Positions 22,886 through 34,879 of a stretch of DNA of 64,000 nucleotides are shown in pieces. Under the pieces are notes generated by a model. The model was not told the DNA's origin, did no database searches, and was given only the letters and a program-made list of their open reading frames with translations. This stretch comes from Aselliscus stoliczkanus. Taxonomy: Eukaryota; Chordata; Mammalia; Chiroptera; Hipposideridae. Within the stretch, counting starts at the first letter, position 1. Every line of letters starts with the position of its first letter. The stretch spans positions 36,208,352-36,272,351 of the forward strand of contig CM066728.1 in the NCBI GenBank assembly GCA_033961575.1, in the 5' to 3' direction. Both the position numbers and the translations under genes were made by a program.

Positions 22886-24160
22886 AAACGTACGTGAAGA
22901 GTTAGTTAATGAATTCTCCCATTCATTGCAGATGTTAGTCCATTTTTACCTCTGGATGTGACTGATTAAAGGAAAAGGCCCTGAGGAAACTGACTCATAT
23001 GTCAGATGACAACTAATGCTTTTTGGAGGTGATGGGAAGGAAGAACTGGCCTGGGAAGATCCCAGATCAGGGCAGACAGGTTAAGAAAATGCAGTGCAGA
23101 GAAAGGTCCTGGTCTATAAGTATACAACATGTGGTCACGGGGCTGTGCTATCATAGAAGGAAGGAACATGGTCAAAGAAGTTGGGGAAGGACACCTGAAA
23201 TAAAACTTTCCCAACCATTCAATTATGCCTGGGATAGGTTTGAGGCTTCCCCATTGGTTCTGTATAGGGTCATCTTCTGGAACAAGCCCCAAGAAAATTA
23301 CATACTTCTTTGACAACTGGGAAATTCACAATGTGTAACAGTTGCTTGAAGTTTACCTAAGAATCTATGTTTAATGCTTTGTTCCTTCTCTCCACCAGAA
23401 AAGTTTGTGATCTTCAGAAAGGTAAACTTGGAAGACATTAGAACAGAAACTCTAGTTATTTATATAAGAATACCTGATATTTCTCTTTCTATAATTTTAA
23501 AAATATTTTTTAGCTCCTGTGTCTATCCTTATTACTTCTTTTTTCTATTTCTCTTAAAGTATATTTAAGGATATGTTTTCTATGTACCTTAAGTCTTCAG
23601 GACACCACTGTATTCCCTGCAGGGATTAAATATATATTTGTTGTCCAGATTATTCAGCGAATAAGAGCTGACATATTTTTAAGGAGTTAAAGATTAAATA
23701 GAAGCTCTGCAGTAAAAACGAAGAAGCTGAACTCTGTACTCACCTCCAGAGGCTTGCTAAGCAATTTAGTGTCTGGTGAAACGTTTACATCTTTTTTCAT
23801 GAGTAAAACACCTTTATATGAGAACGGATGTCTCTTCAGTGCTTCACAAAAGAAGATTATTTGTGTATTGCTTCTGAATTCTACAGTGGCATATTTTTGT
23901 TAGAATTACAGAAAAACCACAGAACAATCAAAGTAAATAGATTTGCCTTTGAGACCTCTACCCATGTATAAAAGATTGCTGATACTTTGGTGCATAACCT
24001 TAATATTATATTGTGTTTACTAGACATTTGCACATTCAAATATACCCAGCAAGTAATTCACATGTATATATGTTTTATAACATTTTTACTCATAATATAT
24101 AAAGGTTTTTAAAAAGTTGGTGAGTACACATCATGGAGGTGTTTTAAAACACACTTGTAA
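22886..24160. other. No gene recognised
   Basis: AT-rich unique DNA. Open frames of 96 and 104 codons overlap on opposite strands at 23002-23316 without recognisable motifs. Confidence 0.45.
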
Positions 24161-24164
24161 ATTT

Positions 24165-24388
24165 GTTGATGGTCCCGTCCCATCCAAAGTTAAATTCTCC
24201 TCCCCCCTGAAGATGGCTGCCATAGTGACTTGATTCTAAGCAATAGAACATGGCAGAGTGATAGTATGTTTTTTTTTCCTGAGGCTAGGTTATAAAAGGC
24301 AACATTTTGGATAATGCACCTACCTTTGGAGCTCCGACAGGTAAAAAAGTGTGGCTATCCTAAAATAGCCATGCTGGAGGGACCATGT

Positions 24389-24473
<85 letters not shown>

Positions 24474-24690
24474 CTCTAGCACAAATCACCAGACACCTGA
24501 TAATTTCAGTCCCCAGCCTTTGAGTTACCCCAGGTGACTGAGTACAGCAGCGACAAGCAGTCCTTGCTGAACCCTGCACAAACTCGATTTGTGAGGAAAA
24601 TAAATGTTACTGTTCTCTTGCTCTCTTAAGCCATTAAGTTTGGGGATGTTTTGTTATGTATCTATCCATACGTAACTGGAACACATCTAC
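24165..24690 (+). mobile_element. MLT1-type (MaLR) LTR
   Basis: Recognisable MLT1 landmarks appear in order: 'agtgacttgattctaagcaatagaa', 'gctaggttataaaagg' (TATA-like), 'gaggaaaataaatgttac' (poly-A signal) and 'taagccattaagtttgggg'. MaLR LTRs belong to non-autonomous ERVL-related elements. A (GT)n(GA)n microsatellite has expanded in the middle. Confidence 0.75.
24389..24470 (+). repeat. (GT)n(GA)n compound microsatellite
   Basis: About 35 bases of GT followed directly by about 47 bases of GA. It lies inside the MLT1-type LTR. Confidence 0.97.
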
Positions 24691-25315
24691 TAAACCTCTT
24701 AACTATATATTGTTTTAATGTTATGAGTCTATCATATTTAACCAGTTTCCTATTGGACATTGAGGTGTTTTTTTTTTTCAGGTCTTAGTTGTCATAAAAT
24801 AGTTAAACAACCTTGAATATACATGTTAATGCACTTGTCCAACAATTATTATTAATATAAGTTGAATTCTTAGGAATTCCAGGTAGTGTGTCATTGTTGT
24901 TTTGTCACAAGAATTCCAAATTGTGATGATCATTCTTTTTAATATTTGTCAATCGAAGGCAGAAAATAGTAGTAATTTATATATAAAATTTCAATGAGTT
25001 ATTAATCTGGCAAATAAAAGTGATATAATGATATTATAATTATGCCTTGGTGATGGCAGTTTTCCCTGTCGGATCTCTAACTTCAGAGCATTCTTTTCTC
25101 TCAGGTTGAGGGCACAATGCATTCTAGAGAGCCCTATGGGATTTTTCTCAAAGCACAGATAGCTGCCATTTTCTGACCTCTCTGCACAGCCCTCTTCCTC
25201 TCTTAGTCACTTGGTTGAGAATCATCTCTTTCGTGAGACTACTTCCATTGTTTGCCTGAGGTAAACTGGAGGGAGTTTAGGGTTGTCTAGATGGAATATG
25301 AAGAAAAGAAATCAT
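24691..25315. other. No gene recognised
   Basis: Mostly AT-rich, with a moderately GC-richer piece at 25040-25290. No motif or repeat identified. Confidence 0.4.
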
Positions 25316-25327
25316 TATATTTTCTTT

Positions 25328-25712
25328 GCTTTTAAGATTTTATTGGGGAATTGGGGGAGGGGAACAGACAAGTTGCTGTTTTTTTGTTCTTCAGTCTAGT
25401 TGTGGAAGAAGCTGCTTCACTGGCCCATGTTGGTATAATGATCATTGTGCTCTTCCCAGGTGAGGCAGATCAGTCACCGGCCATTAGACTGCTCCTCACG
25501 GCAGCTCACGTCGGCTCACGCCAGCTGCTGGCTGCTCACACTGGCTGCCCACCACTCACGGCAGCCCAGCTCCAGGTCAAGCTGTTGTTCACCATCTTAG
25601 CTGCAGGGGGCGCAGCATCACTGGCCCATGTAGGAACGGAACCTGCTGCCTTGCTGCTCAGAGCTTGCTCTCCCAAGCCAACTCTTAACCAACTGAGCCA
25701 CTCGGTCAGCGC
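25328..25712 (-). mobile_element. Long tRNA-derived SINE
   Basis: A long form of about 385 bp. The minus-strand head is at the right and the 'ccccaataaaatctt' tail at the left. The exact 12-bp target duplication tatattttcttt is present at 25316-25327 and 25713-25724. The plus-strand open frame across it (125 codons) is SINE sequence. Confidence 0.9.
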
Positions 25713-25724
25713 TATATTTTCTTT

Positions 25725-26792
25725 ATAAGAAAAATAAAATATAATGCATTGGGGAAGATTTTAATCATTGAATTTGAATACAACTTCTGACTTGCAAATG
25801 AATATTTTCCAAAATTTTAATGAGAAAGATTATCTTGCTCCCGTGGATATAACTTTCTTTTTTTGTAAATACATACCAGGATACATGCTTAAAATGGTTA
25901 CACACAACTTCCTGATGAAGACTTGGTGATATTTTCTTTAAATTCTTGTAGGTTATTATCAACAAGAAACTTTATTCATACAGGTAGATAATTAAATTCC
26001 AAAACACTTTATATGCATTAAAATTTTTTACATTTCAATGCTTCAGATTATATTTCAAGCTCAAGTTTCAGCTTTTATTTCATTGACAAATGTTATGTTT
26101 GTCAGTGAACAAGGTTGGCAATGAACTAGATTGACGCCCTCTGAAGGGAACCTACGCCAAACACATTGGTCCACTGTTCTGAGATGTGGCCCTGGGATCC
26201 TTTTCTCTTGCATATCCCTGAGCTGGCACCTGACTGCTGAAGCTGATGTCTACATGGTAGCATCTCCTTGGCAATGCTGAGTAGGTTGTAGAAGAAGAGC
26301 AAATGCCAGGCTTAGCTCATTCAGCATCTTGTTTTCTTTCTGTGGCAACAGCTTGGTTGCTGTTTTCTCCTACTGATTGTTTTGTAATTTACTATTAATT
26401 TAAAATTTTATTTCCTATTTATTTTCCTACCAGGCGAGCTCCCTATGCCCTATCTTCACCTTCCCCTCTAGCTCATTTTTTTTTTTTCTCAAATAAAATG
26501 AGATTGTCACTCTCTGAGGCAAAAGGTGTTGGGCTCAAACAGTCTAAGTGTTGTCCTGGTGTCTCATGGGCTGCGAGAAACCATTACTCCCCAGCACAAC
26601 TGTATCCAAGTTGCAACACACCCATAAACAATGTTTTGGACATTCCTAGTTGGAAAGTGTTGCACTATTAGATTCAAATTGCTAATGTTTTATTTGTTTA
26701 ATTTTATGTTGATATTCACAATTAAGTTTTAACTTCATTTTCTTTTTCATGGAACTCATGTTTGGTCTGACATCACTTATGTTGGTTTCATA
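25725..26792. other. No gene recognised
   Basis: AT-rich unique DNA. A GC-richer piece at 26110-26340 has no coding signal. Confidence 0.4.
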
Positions 26793-26809
26793 GAAATGAG
26801 TAATTTTTT

Positions 26810-26908
26810 TTTTTGAGGACAGTGTCACTGGCCCTCATATGTGGGACCCGAACCGGAGCCGCTGGCTTCCCAAGCCAGCGCTTAACCACCGCACCACTCG
26901 GCCGGCCC
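26810..26908 (-). mobile_element. Short tRNA-derived SINE
   Basis: Monomeric tRNA-like SINE. The minus-strand head is GGGCCGGCCGAGTGGTGCGG. It has a 17-bp target duplication, gaaatgagtaatttttt, at 26793-26809 and 26909-26925. Confidence 0.92.
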
Positions 26909-27224
26909 GAAATGAGTAATTTTTTAATCTTTCTATTTTTGTTATGAAAAATAGATAAAATAGGGGTGATATAACTTGAAGTTATTCTAGAATTTATTTA
27001 TAAAAATACCTGGTTTCAGAGCTTTTGTGGTATAGGTTTTTTAATTGGTTTTTAAATTCAGATGATCTCTGCTGAATTTTCCATACATTTTGATAACTAA
27101 ATTATCTTAGAAATGTATCCTTCTCATTAACATCTTTAATTTTTCAGTTGAGTGGCACACAGTATTCTCTCATAATTTAAATGATTTTCTCTAAGTTGGT
27201 GTTTGTCCTCAGAATGGTTGAGAT

Positions 27225-27445
27225 TGAAGGCTGCAGAGTCTGGAGGGTTTCAGTGTTGGCCTACCAATATTCAGCATTAGCTTGCTTTGTGGCTTGAACA
27301 AGTTTCTTAAGGCTCTATCTGAGGCTCATTTATCCATCTGAAAAATGGAACACAAATGATAATCTGCCTGATAAGGTTAATTAAATTGCTAATGATTATA
27401 AATCACTTAACGAAGTTCCCGGCACAAAGCCATAAGTAAATGGTG
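27225..27445 (+). repeat. MIR SINE
   Basis: Nearly full-length MIR pattern: 'cagagtctggagggtttcag', 'tttcttaaggctctatctga', 'catctgaaaaatgg' and the 3' end 'acgaagttcccggcacaaag'. Confidence 0.8.
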
Positions 27446-27667
27446 TTTTTTAAAAAAAATCATTATTTTATTTCTTATTCTAATTTTGATTCTTTTTTTG
27501 ATTCCTCTTGCCATTTCATGTTGTGCATTTTTTCTAGAGGACCCAGTCCCTTAATTTATATAATTTATATATTATCATATATTATCATACTATGTTTTTT
27601 AATTTACTATTCATTTTAAAATTTAATTCTTAGTTATTTATTTTCTTGATTTTTGTAGGCATATTTT

Positions 27668-27711
27668 TTTTTAAGATTTTTTTAAATTGGGGAATTGGGG
27701 GAGAAGATCAG
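27668..27711 (-). mobile_element. SINE 3'-end stub
   Basis: Only the tail segment of the long SINE ('aagattttt...attggggaattgggggag') is present, with no tRNA head. A severely 5'-truncated insertion. Confidence 0.6.
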
Positions 27712-29650
27712 TCAGATCTTACTCCTCTGTCCATTGGAATGGGAGCTGGAATCCTTGGCTTACATCTGTCACTGGTGATTGTTTTGATGGGTGTAGCTCT
27801 GATTATATTTCTAGTTAATAGGAGACTTTCACCTAGTGTGCCTCTTCTCTATTTTTTGTTACAGCTTGTTTCTACTCCCTCTGCCTGGTAATTCAAACTG
27901 ATGTCTTGAATCCTTAATTCCAGAAGATGTTGTTACAAGGGCTCCACTTTCCTGTCCCCCACTTATAGTGCTTACGTTATGGGTATCACAACACTTATAA
28001 TTCACTGCTACACTGACAGTTTTCCTCAAAGAAATTATGTATTTTCTGAAATTTGAGGAATCTTCCAGGTGATGCCACTTCTAAGCTTGGGCAAGAGGCT
28101 GCTACCCTTGTCTGTGGATGCTGTACAGAGCCCAAGTCTGAGTCATTTCTAGCCATGGCCAGGCCCACAGGGCTAGGTGTCTACAGGTCCAATGAGAAGT
28201 ATACACCTGTGGTCCATGCACCCTCTTACAAAACATGTAAAGGGCACCTGGATTCCTAGGCATTCCCATCTAAGTAGCCCAAGAGTACTTTTTGGGCTTG
28301 TACAGTTTTTGTCTCTGGTCCATTTTGTTGAGAGCTGGACTGTTTCACTACTGTGTCCATCCCTTGGCTGTACAATGACCTAGGGATGACTGTTAGAGTT
28401 GTGGTAAGTAGAATGACCAGTCTTAGGTATGAAGGCTGGGATGAACACCTGCATGAGCAAATGGCCCCTGTGGGGCAGGCTGGGAAAAGGAGAGGGCCAG
28501 AAGCTGTCTCTTTCTGTGCAGCTACATCTCCATATAGAGCCCTGAGGATATCTGGACTTCTACAATACAACCTAAACTTTGAGGTTATTGTGAAGATATA
28601 CATTTCAACATAGGAAACTATGACATTTTATTTAAGAGGTTTTTTTTAACTTGATTGATCATTTTGAAATACTCAGAAATATGATACACAGGCCTCCATT
28701 TTTGCCCTTTCTCTGGGTTCCACAACGGTTAGGAGTGAATCTACTTCCAGATAGTAAGAAAGTGATGGGGAGAAAAAGGGTAAAGAAGAGGGGGAACAGG
28801 AGTCTGTCCCACAGAGCTGGAAATTTCAGAAAGGTAGAAGGGAGTCAGTGCCTTAATTTTTTGTCTTGTAAGTCCCCTAGTTCTCCCAGTCTGGATACTA
28901 TTATTATGTTAGTATTAATAATCCTCTCCTATGGTCATAGAAGTAACAGAAATACAATGTTGTGTATTTATTGTAATATTTATATTCGGAAACAGTGGTT
29001 ACCATATGTTAGTGCAGAAGGGCTCATTTTAGGAGCCAGTCCCATCAGCTTTTATAATGGAAAGCATTATTTTTAAATGAATGATACCAGATAAACCTTT
29101 ATGCAAAAGTACAGAGTAATTTTTTTTTTAATCTGGCAATTTGGTGCCCTTGAAGGAAATAACAGATAGTAAAATAAATAAAATCAGCAGTATAGTTTGG
29201 CATACTAAGAGAGAACTTTTATTGATGTCACATAACTTCAGTAATCTTTTGCTGGTTTCTAAGATTGCAAAATAATGCTATTTGAGTCTGTTTGTAACAG
29301 TTGCATTTGATTTTTAAGGAATAACTAAGGTTTTATGTACATGTTTCATAGTATTCATTTATTCATTCAAGACATGTATACTTTATTTCTACTATGTAAT
29401 CTGACATTGTTTTAAATGCTAGAATGCATTGGGAAATAGTAATACTGAGGGTGGTTTGGATTTCATCTTTTGCAATAATCTTATAAAATATGAGATGAGT
29501 GCAAAATGAGCTCTTTTAAAAAAGACTTTTAATCACAACCCTCTTCATTGTTCTTTGATAAATGACAATCAGTAGAAGGTGTGCTCCTATTTTTGTTACT
29601 TAATTATGAAATATAAACTCTAACTCTGGTCTCATTGTTTTTTTTTTCTA
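27712..29650. other. Unrecognised intergenic DNA
   Basis: 28050-28560 is GC-richer. Open frames of 68-141 codons occur on both strands between 28053 and 29076. None shows a domain, signal or conserved pattern that I recognise. Confidence 0.45.
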
Positions 29651-29654
29651 GAAA

Positions 29655-30150
29655 ATTTCAACCTTTTCACATTGCCTACTCAATTAAGTCTAAATTTCTC
29701 ATCCTGGCATTCAAGACTTTCATAACATGTTACCTACCTCCTTTCTAGCCTTATTGCTCATCTCCACTCTTAGGGCATCCTATGCCTTAGCAATATAGGA
29801 TTACTTGCTGTTTTCTGATGATGTCTACACTTTCCTTATTTTGAGCCATTCATTATGTAGTTCCCTTTCACTATAAGCTGTCCCTTTAAATCCCGAAGCC
29901 CTCCCTTCTGAAATATCAAGCCTTATTCAAGCATGACCTACTCCACAAAACCTTTCCTAATCCTCTCTACTAGATTTTTAACTCCACTGAACCCTCATGA
30001 CACACTATCTCCACTTCTCTTGAGGTAAAAGAATATTGTCTTTCACAGTAGGTATTGTTTCCTTTTCTGATCCCTCTATGAAGGAGGCATCTAACTTACT
30101 CTTGTTTGTATGGTTTTAAATACCTAGTGCATACTGAATGCAGGCTGTGA
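29655..30150 (+). repeat. L2 LINE fragment
   Basis: Typical L2 ORF end and 3' region in order: 'ggcattcaagactttcataac', 'ttacctacctcctttctagcc', 'ctccacaaaacctttcctaat' and 'aaatacctagtgcatactga'. Diverged ancient LINE. Confidence 0.7.
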
Positions 30151-30215
30151 TCAGTATGAAATGAACAAAGAAGAAACACTGATTTGGGGTCCCATTTGAA
30201 AGGCCTGCATATGCC

Positions 30216-30607
30216 TGCTATGGATTTTATTTTTGTGTCCCCCTCCACACACAAAAATTTTATGTTGAAGCCCTAACCCACAGTGTAACTATATTTGGAG
30301 TAAATAAGCAATTATATTTGAATAAGCCCAGAAGTGTGGGACCCTGATCTGATGGGATCAGTGTCCTTTTAAGAAGAGATATATCAGAGAGTCCTCCCTC
30401 CCCCAACCCCTTTTTATTTCTCTCCACTAAGTGAGGACAAAGCAAAAATGTGGCTGTCTAGAGGAAGATAACTCTCACCAGGAATGGAACCAGCTGGCAA
30501 CTTAATCTTGGACTTCCAGCCTCCAGGACTGTGAGAATATAAATTTCTGTTGTTAAAAGTACCGTTTTAATGGTATTTGCTTATGGTAGACCCAGCTATC
30601 TAAGACA
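30216..30607 (+). mobile_element. MaLR LTR (MST/MLT-like)
   Basis: Begins tgctatgga and ends ctaagaca. It contains 'attttatgttgaagccctaac', 'gatgggatcagtgtccttt', 'cttggacttccagcctcc' and 'gtgagaatataaatttctg'. These are the landmarks of MaLR LTRs, in correct order. It is followed directly by MaLR internal sequence, so this is a 5' LTR. Confidence 0.8.
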
Positions 30608-31660
30608 TATTTTGGTGCTTGGAATAGGGTGCTACAGTCACAAATACCTAAAATGTTCAAATGGCTTTGGAACTAGGTGATATGTAAAGGTTAGAAGCAT
30701 TTTGAGGCATGTGTTAGGAAAATTCAGGATTTTTGTTTTGAGATTGTTTGTAGAAATATGGATGTTAAAGGCCATTCTGATACAGTCTCAGACAAAAATG
30801 AGAACTAGGTTAGTGGAGACTGGAGGAAAGATGACCCCTGTTATAAAGTGGCAAAAAAAACTTGGCTGAATTGCATCCTACTGTTTTGTGGAAAGTAGAA
30901 CTTGTAAATGATGAAATGGGATATTTAGTTAGGGAGATTTCTAAGCAAAATATTCAAGGTGTGTTTTGGGTCCTTCTTACTGCTTTACAGTAAAATTTGA
31001 GAGAAGAGATGTGAATAAGAGAAAGAATTGTTGAGCAAAAAGGAAGCAGAACTTGAAGATTTGGAAAATTCTCAACATATCCATATTGCAAAAAATGAGA
31101 AATCATATTTGAAGAAAACACTAATCATTTGATAAAGAGATCATAATCGTGATCTTAATCAGACATCTCAGCAGAAACCAAGAATAGAGCAAGGATTATA
31201 TCAGCAGAGATATTGCCAGTTTGAGGTAAAAGGGATAGAGAAAGTGAGACAGAATGAAGAAAGGACTCTGGATTCTATGGGAACAGACCATAGAACTATT
31301 TAGCTATGAATGTGTGCTATTCTTCAAGTAAAGGGAATGAACCTGAAGGCAATTCAGAAACCACAAGGCTGCCACTCCCAGAAGAGACCCAGAGGCAAGA
31401 CGGTTTCCCCCTTGGTTTCAGAACCCAGTGTTCATGCAGACAGCCACTTGAGCAGGGCCCACACAGATAGCCAAAGAGGCTGGATCACACCCTCATCCCC
31501 GCTGAAGGGATGTGGTCAACCCACAGAGTCAATGGAGCAGGGCTGCCCCACTTCTCAGAGCTGTAGGAGGTATGGACCTTGATGGCAGGACATTGAACTG
31601 AAGAGGATTATTCTTGTTGGTGTAAGAACATCTAAACTTGTAGAGAATTTTTTAAAAGTT
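30608..31660 (+). mobile_element. MaLR internal region
   Basis: Continues in phase from the LTR with segments of MST/THE1-type internal sequence: 'ggctttggaactaggtgat', 'gtagaaatatggatgttaaa', 'gacccctgttataaagtggc', 'cttactgctttacagtaaaa'. MaLRs have no pol and relied on ERVL enzymes. No 3' LTR is found, so the element is 3'-truncated. The 90-codon open frame at 31310 lies within it and has no clear gag motif. Confidence 0.75.
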
Positions 31661-32129
31661 TACTAGTGACAAACTATGACATGCCAGGAAGCACAATCTC
31701 AAATACTCCAAGAATGTCAGTTTTGCAGTTTCTTTTACACATTTGGAATTAAGCAGGGGACTAACGAAGATTACATAAAGGTGATGGAAAGCAAGGAATA
31801 TGAAAATCTCTATGATTTGATTACAGGATAGTTAACAAGATTATATGCTCTCTTGAGGGTGGTTACCCCTCCAAGGGGTTTAAAAAAGAAGATTAGAGTG
31901 TGCTTACCATGACCTGCTTAATTAGATCAGATCACCCTGTGGAGTTACTTTCCATTAGATTTTTTACAAAGTCTGTTTTTTGTCCACTTTCTTGAGGAAT
32001 GCTACTTCAGAGGAAGAGCCTACAGGCTCTTAATTTAAGAGTACATGCATGAGATAAGTTCATAGTCAGTTCTACCTCTTCATTTAAAAATTAGAGAATC
32101 AAAGCTCAAAGTGGTAAAAAGCAAAACAA

Positions 32130-32275
32130 AAAGCTCCATTAGATTTTGAGCCTTTTTAGGTGCCATGTCTTTTCTATCTTTGTATCCCTAACTCTGCTAC
32201 ATGGTTCTTGGTGCATAAAAATGACTTTCACCAATAAATATTATTTGTAAATGTTTGTTAAATGGTAGCTTTCCA
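32130..32275 (+). repeat. L2 3'-end fragment
   Basis: 'tccattagattttgagcc', 'gccatgtcttttctatctttg' and 'aatgtttgttaaatgg' match the L2 3' terminal pattern. Confidence 0.55.
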
Positions 32276-32605
32276 TTTATTATGGTAGACAAAGTATAAA
32301 CATTAGTGTTCTCACTTCATTTTCACACCATCAAAGCTGTCTGTTTTAGACAACATAGGATATGGTCTTCTTAAATTTATGAGAATTATAATAATTATCT
32401 TCACAAAGATGTACGCAGATACTATTATAAAGCAAGAGTAATGAACCAGCAGCCATGAAAGCAAACCTTCTCAAAGCCCAATAAGGAACTCCTGAAAATT
32501 AAAAAAACAAAAAACAAACAAACAAACAAAAAAACCCCCATTATTACTTACATTCAAAATTAAACAGAAAGGCTGGAAAAAATGTTGAGAAAATTGAAAG
32601 AACAT

Positions 32606-33046
32606 TGTGAAAATTAATAAACAGAAACCTCATCTTGTCAAAAGCTGGAAGAGAGAACTCTCGTGCAGGTGTCACTCAACACACAACACTGGCTCCAACA
32701 GGAAGAGACTTACCATGCATTTCTGACAGGAAGTGATACCACTTCACTACCTCAGCAGGAAAAAGAAAAGATTCCTCCTTGCCCAGTAACAGATCAGCCA
32801 ATCAGGGACTGTCATAGCTCAGCCAATGAAAAATCACTATTCAGGTATTTTGAACTTTCAGCTTCCTCCAGGGGACTCTTGGTTTACAACAACCCCTTTC
32901 AGGTCCATAAAAGATGCATTCTCTCTTTTGTTTCTCTGTACTAATGTGTGGTTTGCTACTAGACCATGTGTCCTAAATTGCAGTTCTTTGCTGTTCCCAA
33001 ATAAAACCATTTTACTGCAAAAATATCTATTTATCTAAGGTCAACA
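32606..33046 (+). mobile_element. ERV1 provirus 5' LTR
   Basis: A 441-bp LTR (tgtga...tcaaca). It aligns along its full length with the 3' LTR at 36920-37381. Two CCAAT-type boxes (near 32797 and 32821) precede a TATA-like cataaaag at 32906-32913. An aataaa poly-A signal follows at 33000-33005. It is preceded by target-site copy acat at 32602-32605. Confidence 0.88.
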
Positions 33047-33051
33047 TTATT

Positions 33052-33073
33052 TGGTTGCCATATAAGGGGACCC
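33052..33073 (+). other. Probable primer-binding region
   Basis: The tggttgccatataagggg stretch lies a few bases after the LTR end, where a retrovirus keeps its tRNA primer site. It is too diverged to assign a tRNA. Confidence 0.4.
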
Positions 33074-33317
33074 AGAGAAGATGTCAGACAACTCTGAGGC
33101 TGCTGAGTAAATGGGTTCAGTATCCACAGAGCCCATTGAGATCACCGATTCCTCCCGGACCCTGGAGTTTGAGGGTGTCTTTCTCCTGTATCCCAGCTAC
33201 TTCTTTCTCTGTTTTGAAGCTCTCCAGGTTCTATTCGGGATCAAATTTATAGTTTCAGAATTTATAGTTTCACCTTTTCCTGGTTAGGACCTTGTTTTGT
33301 CTGTGAGTACTGGTTTG

Positions 33318-33592
33318 GCACTTCAGCCTGACTTGTGACAAATTGGGCTGTTTCACAGGAACTGTGCTGGCCTTTGGTCCGATCCTTTATGGAACCAGGC
33401 TGTTTCTACTGAAACTGAGCTGGCCTTAAGTCTGATTCCTTCTGGATCCAGGGTAGTTCATTGGAATTGTGCTGTTCAGCCTTCAGCCAGATCCTTTTTG
33501 GAACTGGACTATTCCTACTAGCATTGTATTGTTTAGCCTTCAGTCTGACTTTGTGAAATTGGACTATTACGAGTGAAACTATGCTGGCATTT
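33318..33592 (+). repeat. Degenerate tandem repeat in ERV leader
   Basis: About five units of 52-57 bp, each with 'gccttcagtctgat', then 'ggaactggactgtt', then 'ctactgaaactgtgctg' in varying form. Approximate units: 33320-33371, 33372-33424, 33425-33481, 33482-33537 and 33538-33592. Confidence 0.75.
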
Positions 33593-33769
33593 GTTTTGCA
33601 GGATGTTTACGCTTTTGTTCTAGAGAAAAAAGCCTCTGAAAAAAACAGGATCCCAGCTATCTAACTACTTTGAGTCCCACCCCACTCGTCTTTCAAGAAC
33701 ATATCCCTTGAAGCCTTGAAAGAGAGTTAATGGAACCCACCTGCCCTTGGGCATCTCAATGATCAGATT

Positions 33770-34660
33770 CCCTTTTACCTTTTTGTAAATGAAAAGGAAG
33801 CTAATACGCTTGGGGTAGTCACCCAAAAACATGGGAACCACAACCCACCCATAGGGTGTAATAGCCAGCAACTGGACCCTGTGGCATGGGGATATACCCC
33901 TTGCCTTAGAGCCATTGCTGTCATTGTCTTTTTGGTTAAGGCCACTAAGGAAATCATTATGAGATCTTCTTTAACCACCTTTGTATCCCATGCGGTAGAA
34001 AGGCCCCTGAATTCTCATCACATTCAACATTTCTCAGTCAGCTGCTTTTCCTCCTATGAAATTGCTTTGTTAACTGATCCTCACATAGCTCTTTCACATT
34101 GTAGTAACCTTAATCCTGCGACTCTTCTCTCCTCCATTACTGATGAATCCCATCCTGACTGCTTAACACTGACAGATCACCTCCTAATCCCCTGTAATGA
34201 TCTGCAGGAAATTCCTTTGAGTTATACAAACTCCTCATGGTTCAGTGACGGTTCTTACTTAAAAGGTGACAATGTCAAATATTGTGCAAATATTGATATT
34301 AGGCAATATCAATACTCTTTGATGTAATTGAAGCAGCACCTTTGCATTTGGTTACTATGGTCTAACTAGCTAAATCATACATGCTCACACAGAACTGCAC
34401 CCTAGCCAACGGCAAAACTGCCAACATTTATTGATAGTACATATGCTTTTGGAGTAGCTCATAATTTTGGAATGTGTGGAAGCAATGTGACTTCCTTACT
34501 TTCGGAGGAAATAAAATTTTAAATGGCCAGTATGTTCAGAAACTATTGACTGCTACATTTTTCTTGCCTCTTGCTTTAGCTGTTATTAAGATCCCAGGGC
34601 ATTCTAAACTTGACACTGGAAGCTAAAGAAAATCACCTTGCCAACACTTCTGCAAGGAAT
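33770..34660 (+). pseudogene. ERV pol: RT connection and RNase H remnant
   Basis: The frame at 33881-34327 (148 codons) shows the connection region followed by the RNase H start, with the conserved 'WFSDGSYLKGD' segment near codons 125-135. Sequence to about 34660 contains further RNase H pieces in other frames. RNase H degrades the RNA strand of RNA/DNA hybrids during reverse transcription. Stops and frameshifts make the copy inactive. The polymerase active-site region is deleted upstream. Confidence 0.75.
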
Positions 34661-34879
34661 GCTGCCTTTAAAGGAACCAACAGCAGTCAAATCTCTGTCG
34701 TGGTACAAGGGGATACTTTCTCATGTGATAACTTAGAAAAACTGGCAAGATAAGCCCAATAACTGGCCTCAGAAAAATAATATTAGAAATCTAACAATTG
34801 TTGGTTTGATAAAAGGAGAAAGGTCTGGTTTGGGCCAAATAACAACCCAGTACCACCAGAGACTCTAAAATTCTCACCA

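Noticed and set aside
28651..29076. 141-codon plus-strand open frame
   Set aside because: No domain, signal peptide or conserved motif, AT-rich context, and no splice or promoter support. Consistent with a chance open frame.
33318..33592. CRISPR-like spaced repeats
   Set aside because: Units are contiguous, diverged and inside a retroviral leader in a mammalian genome. There are no constant repeats with unique spacers.
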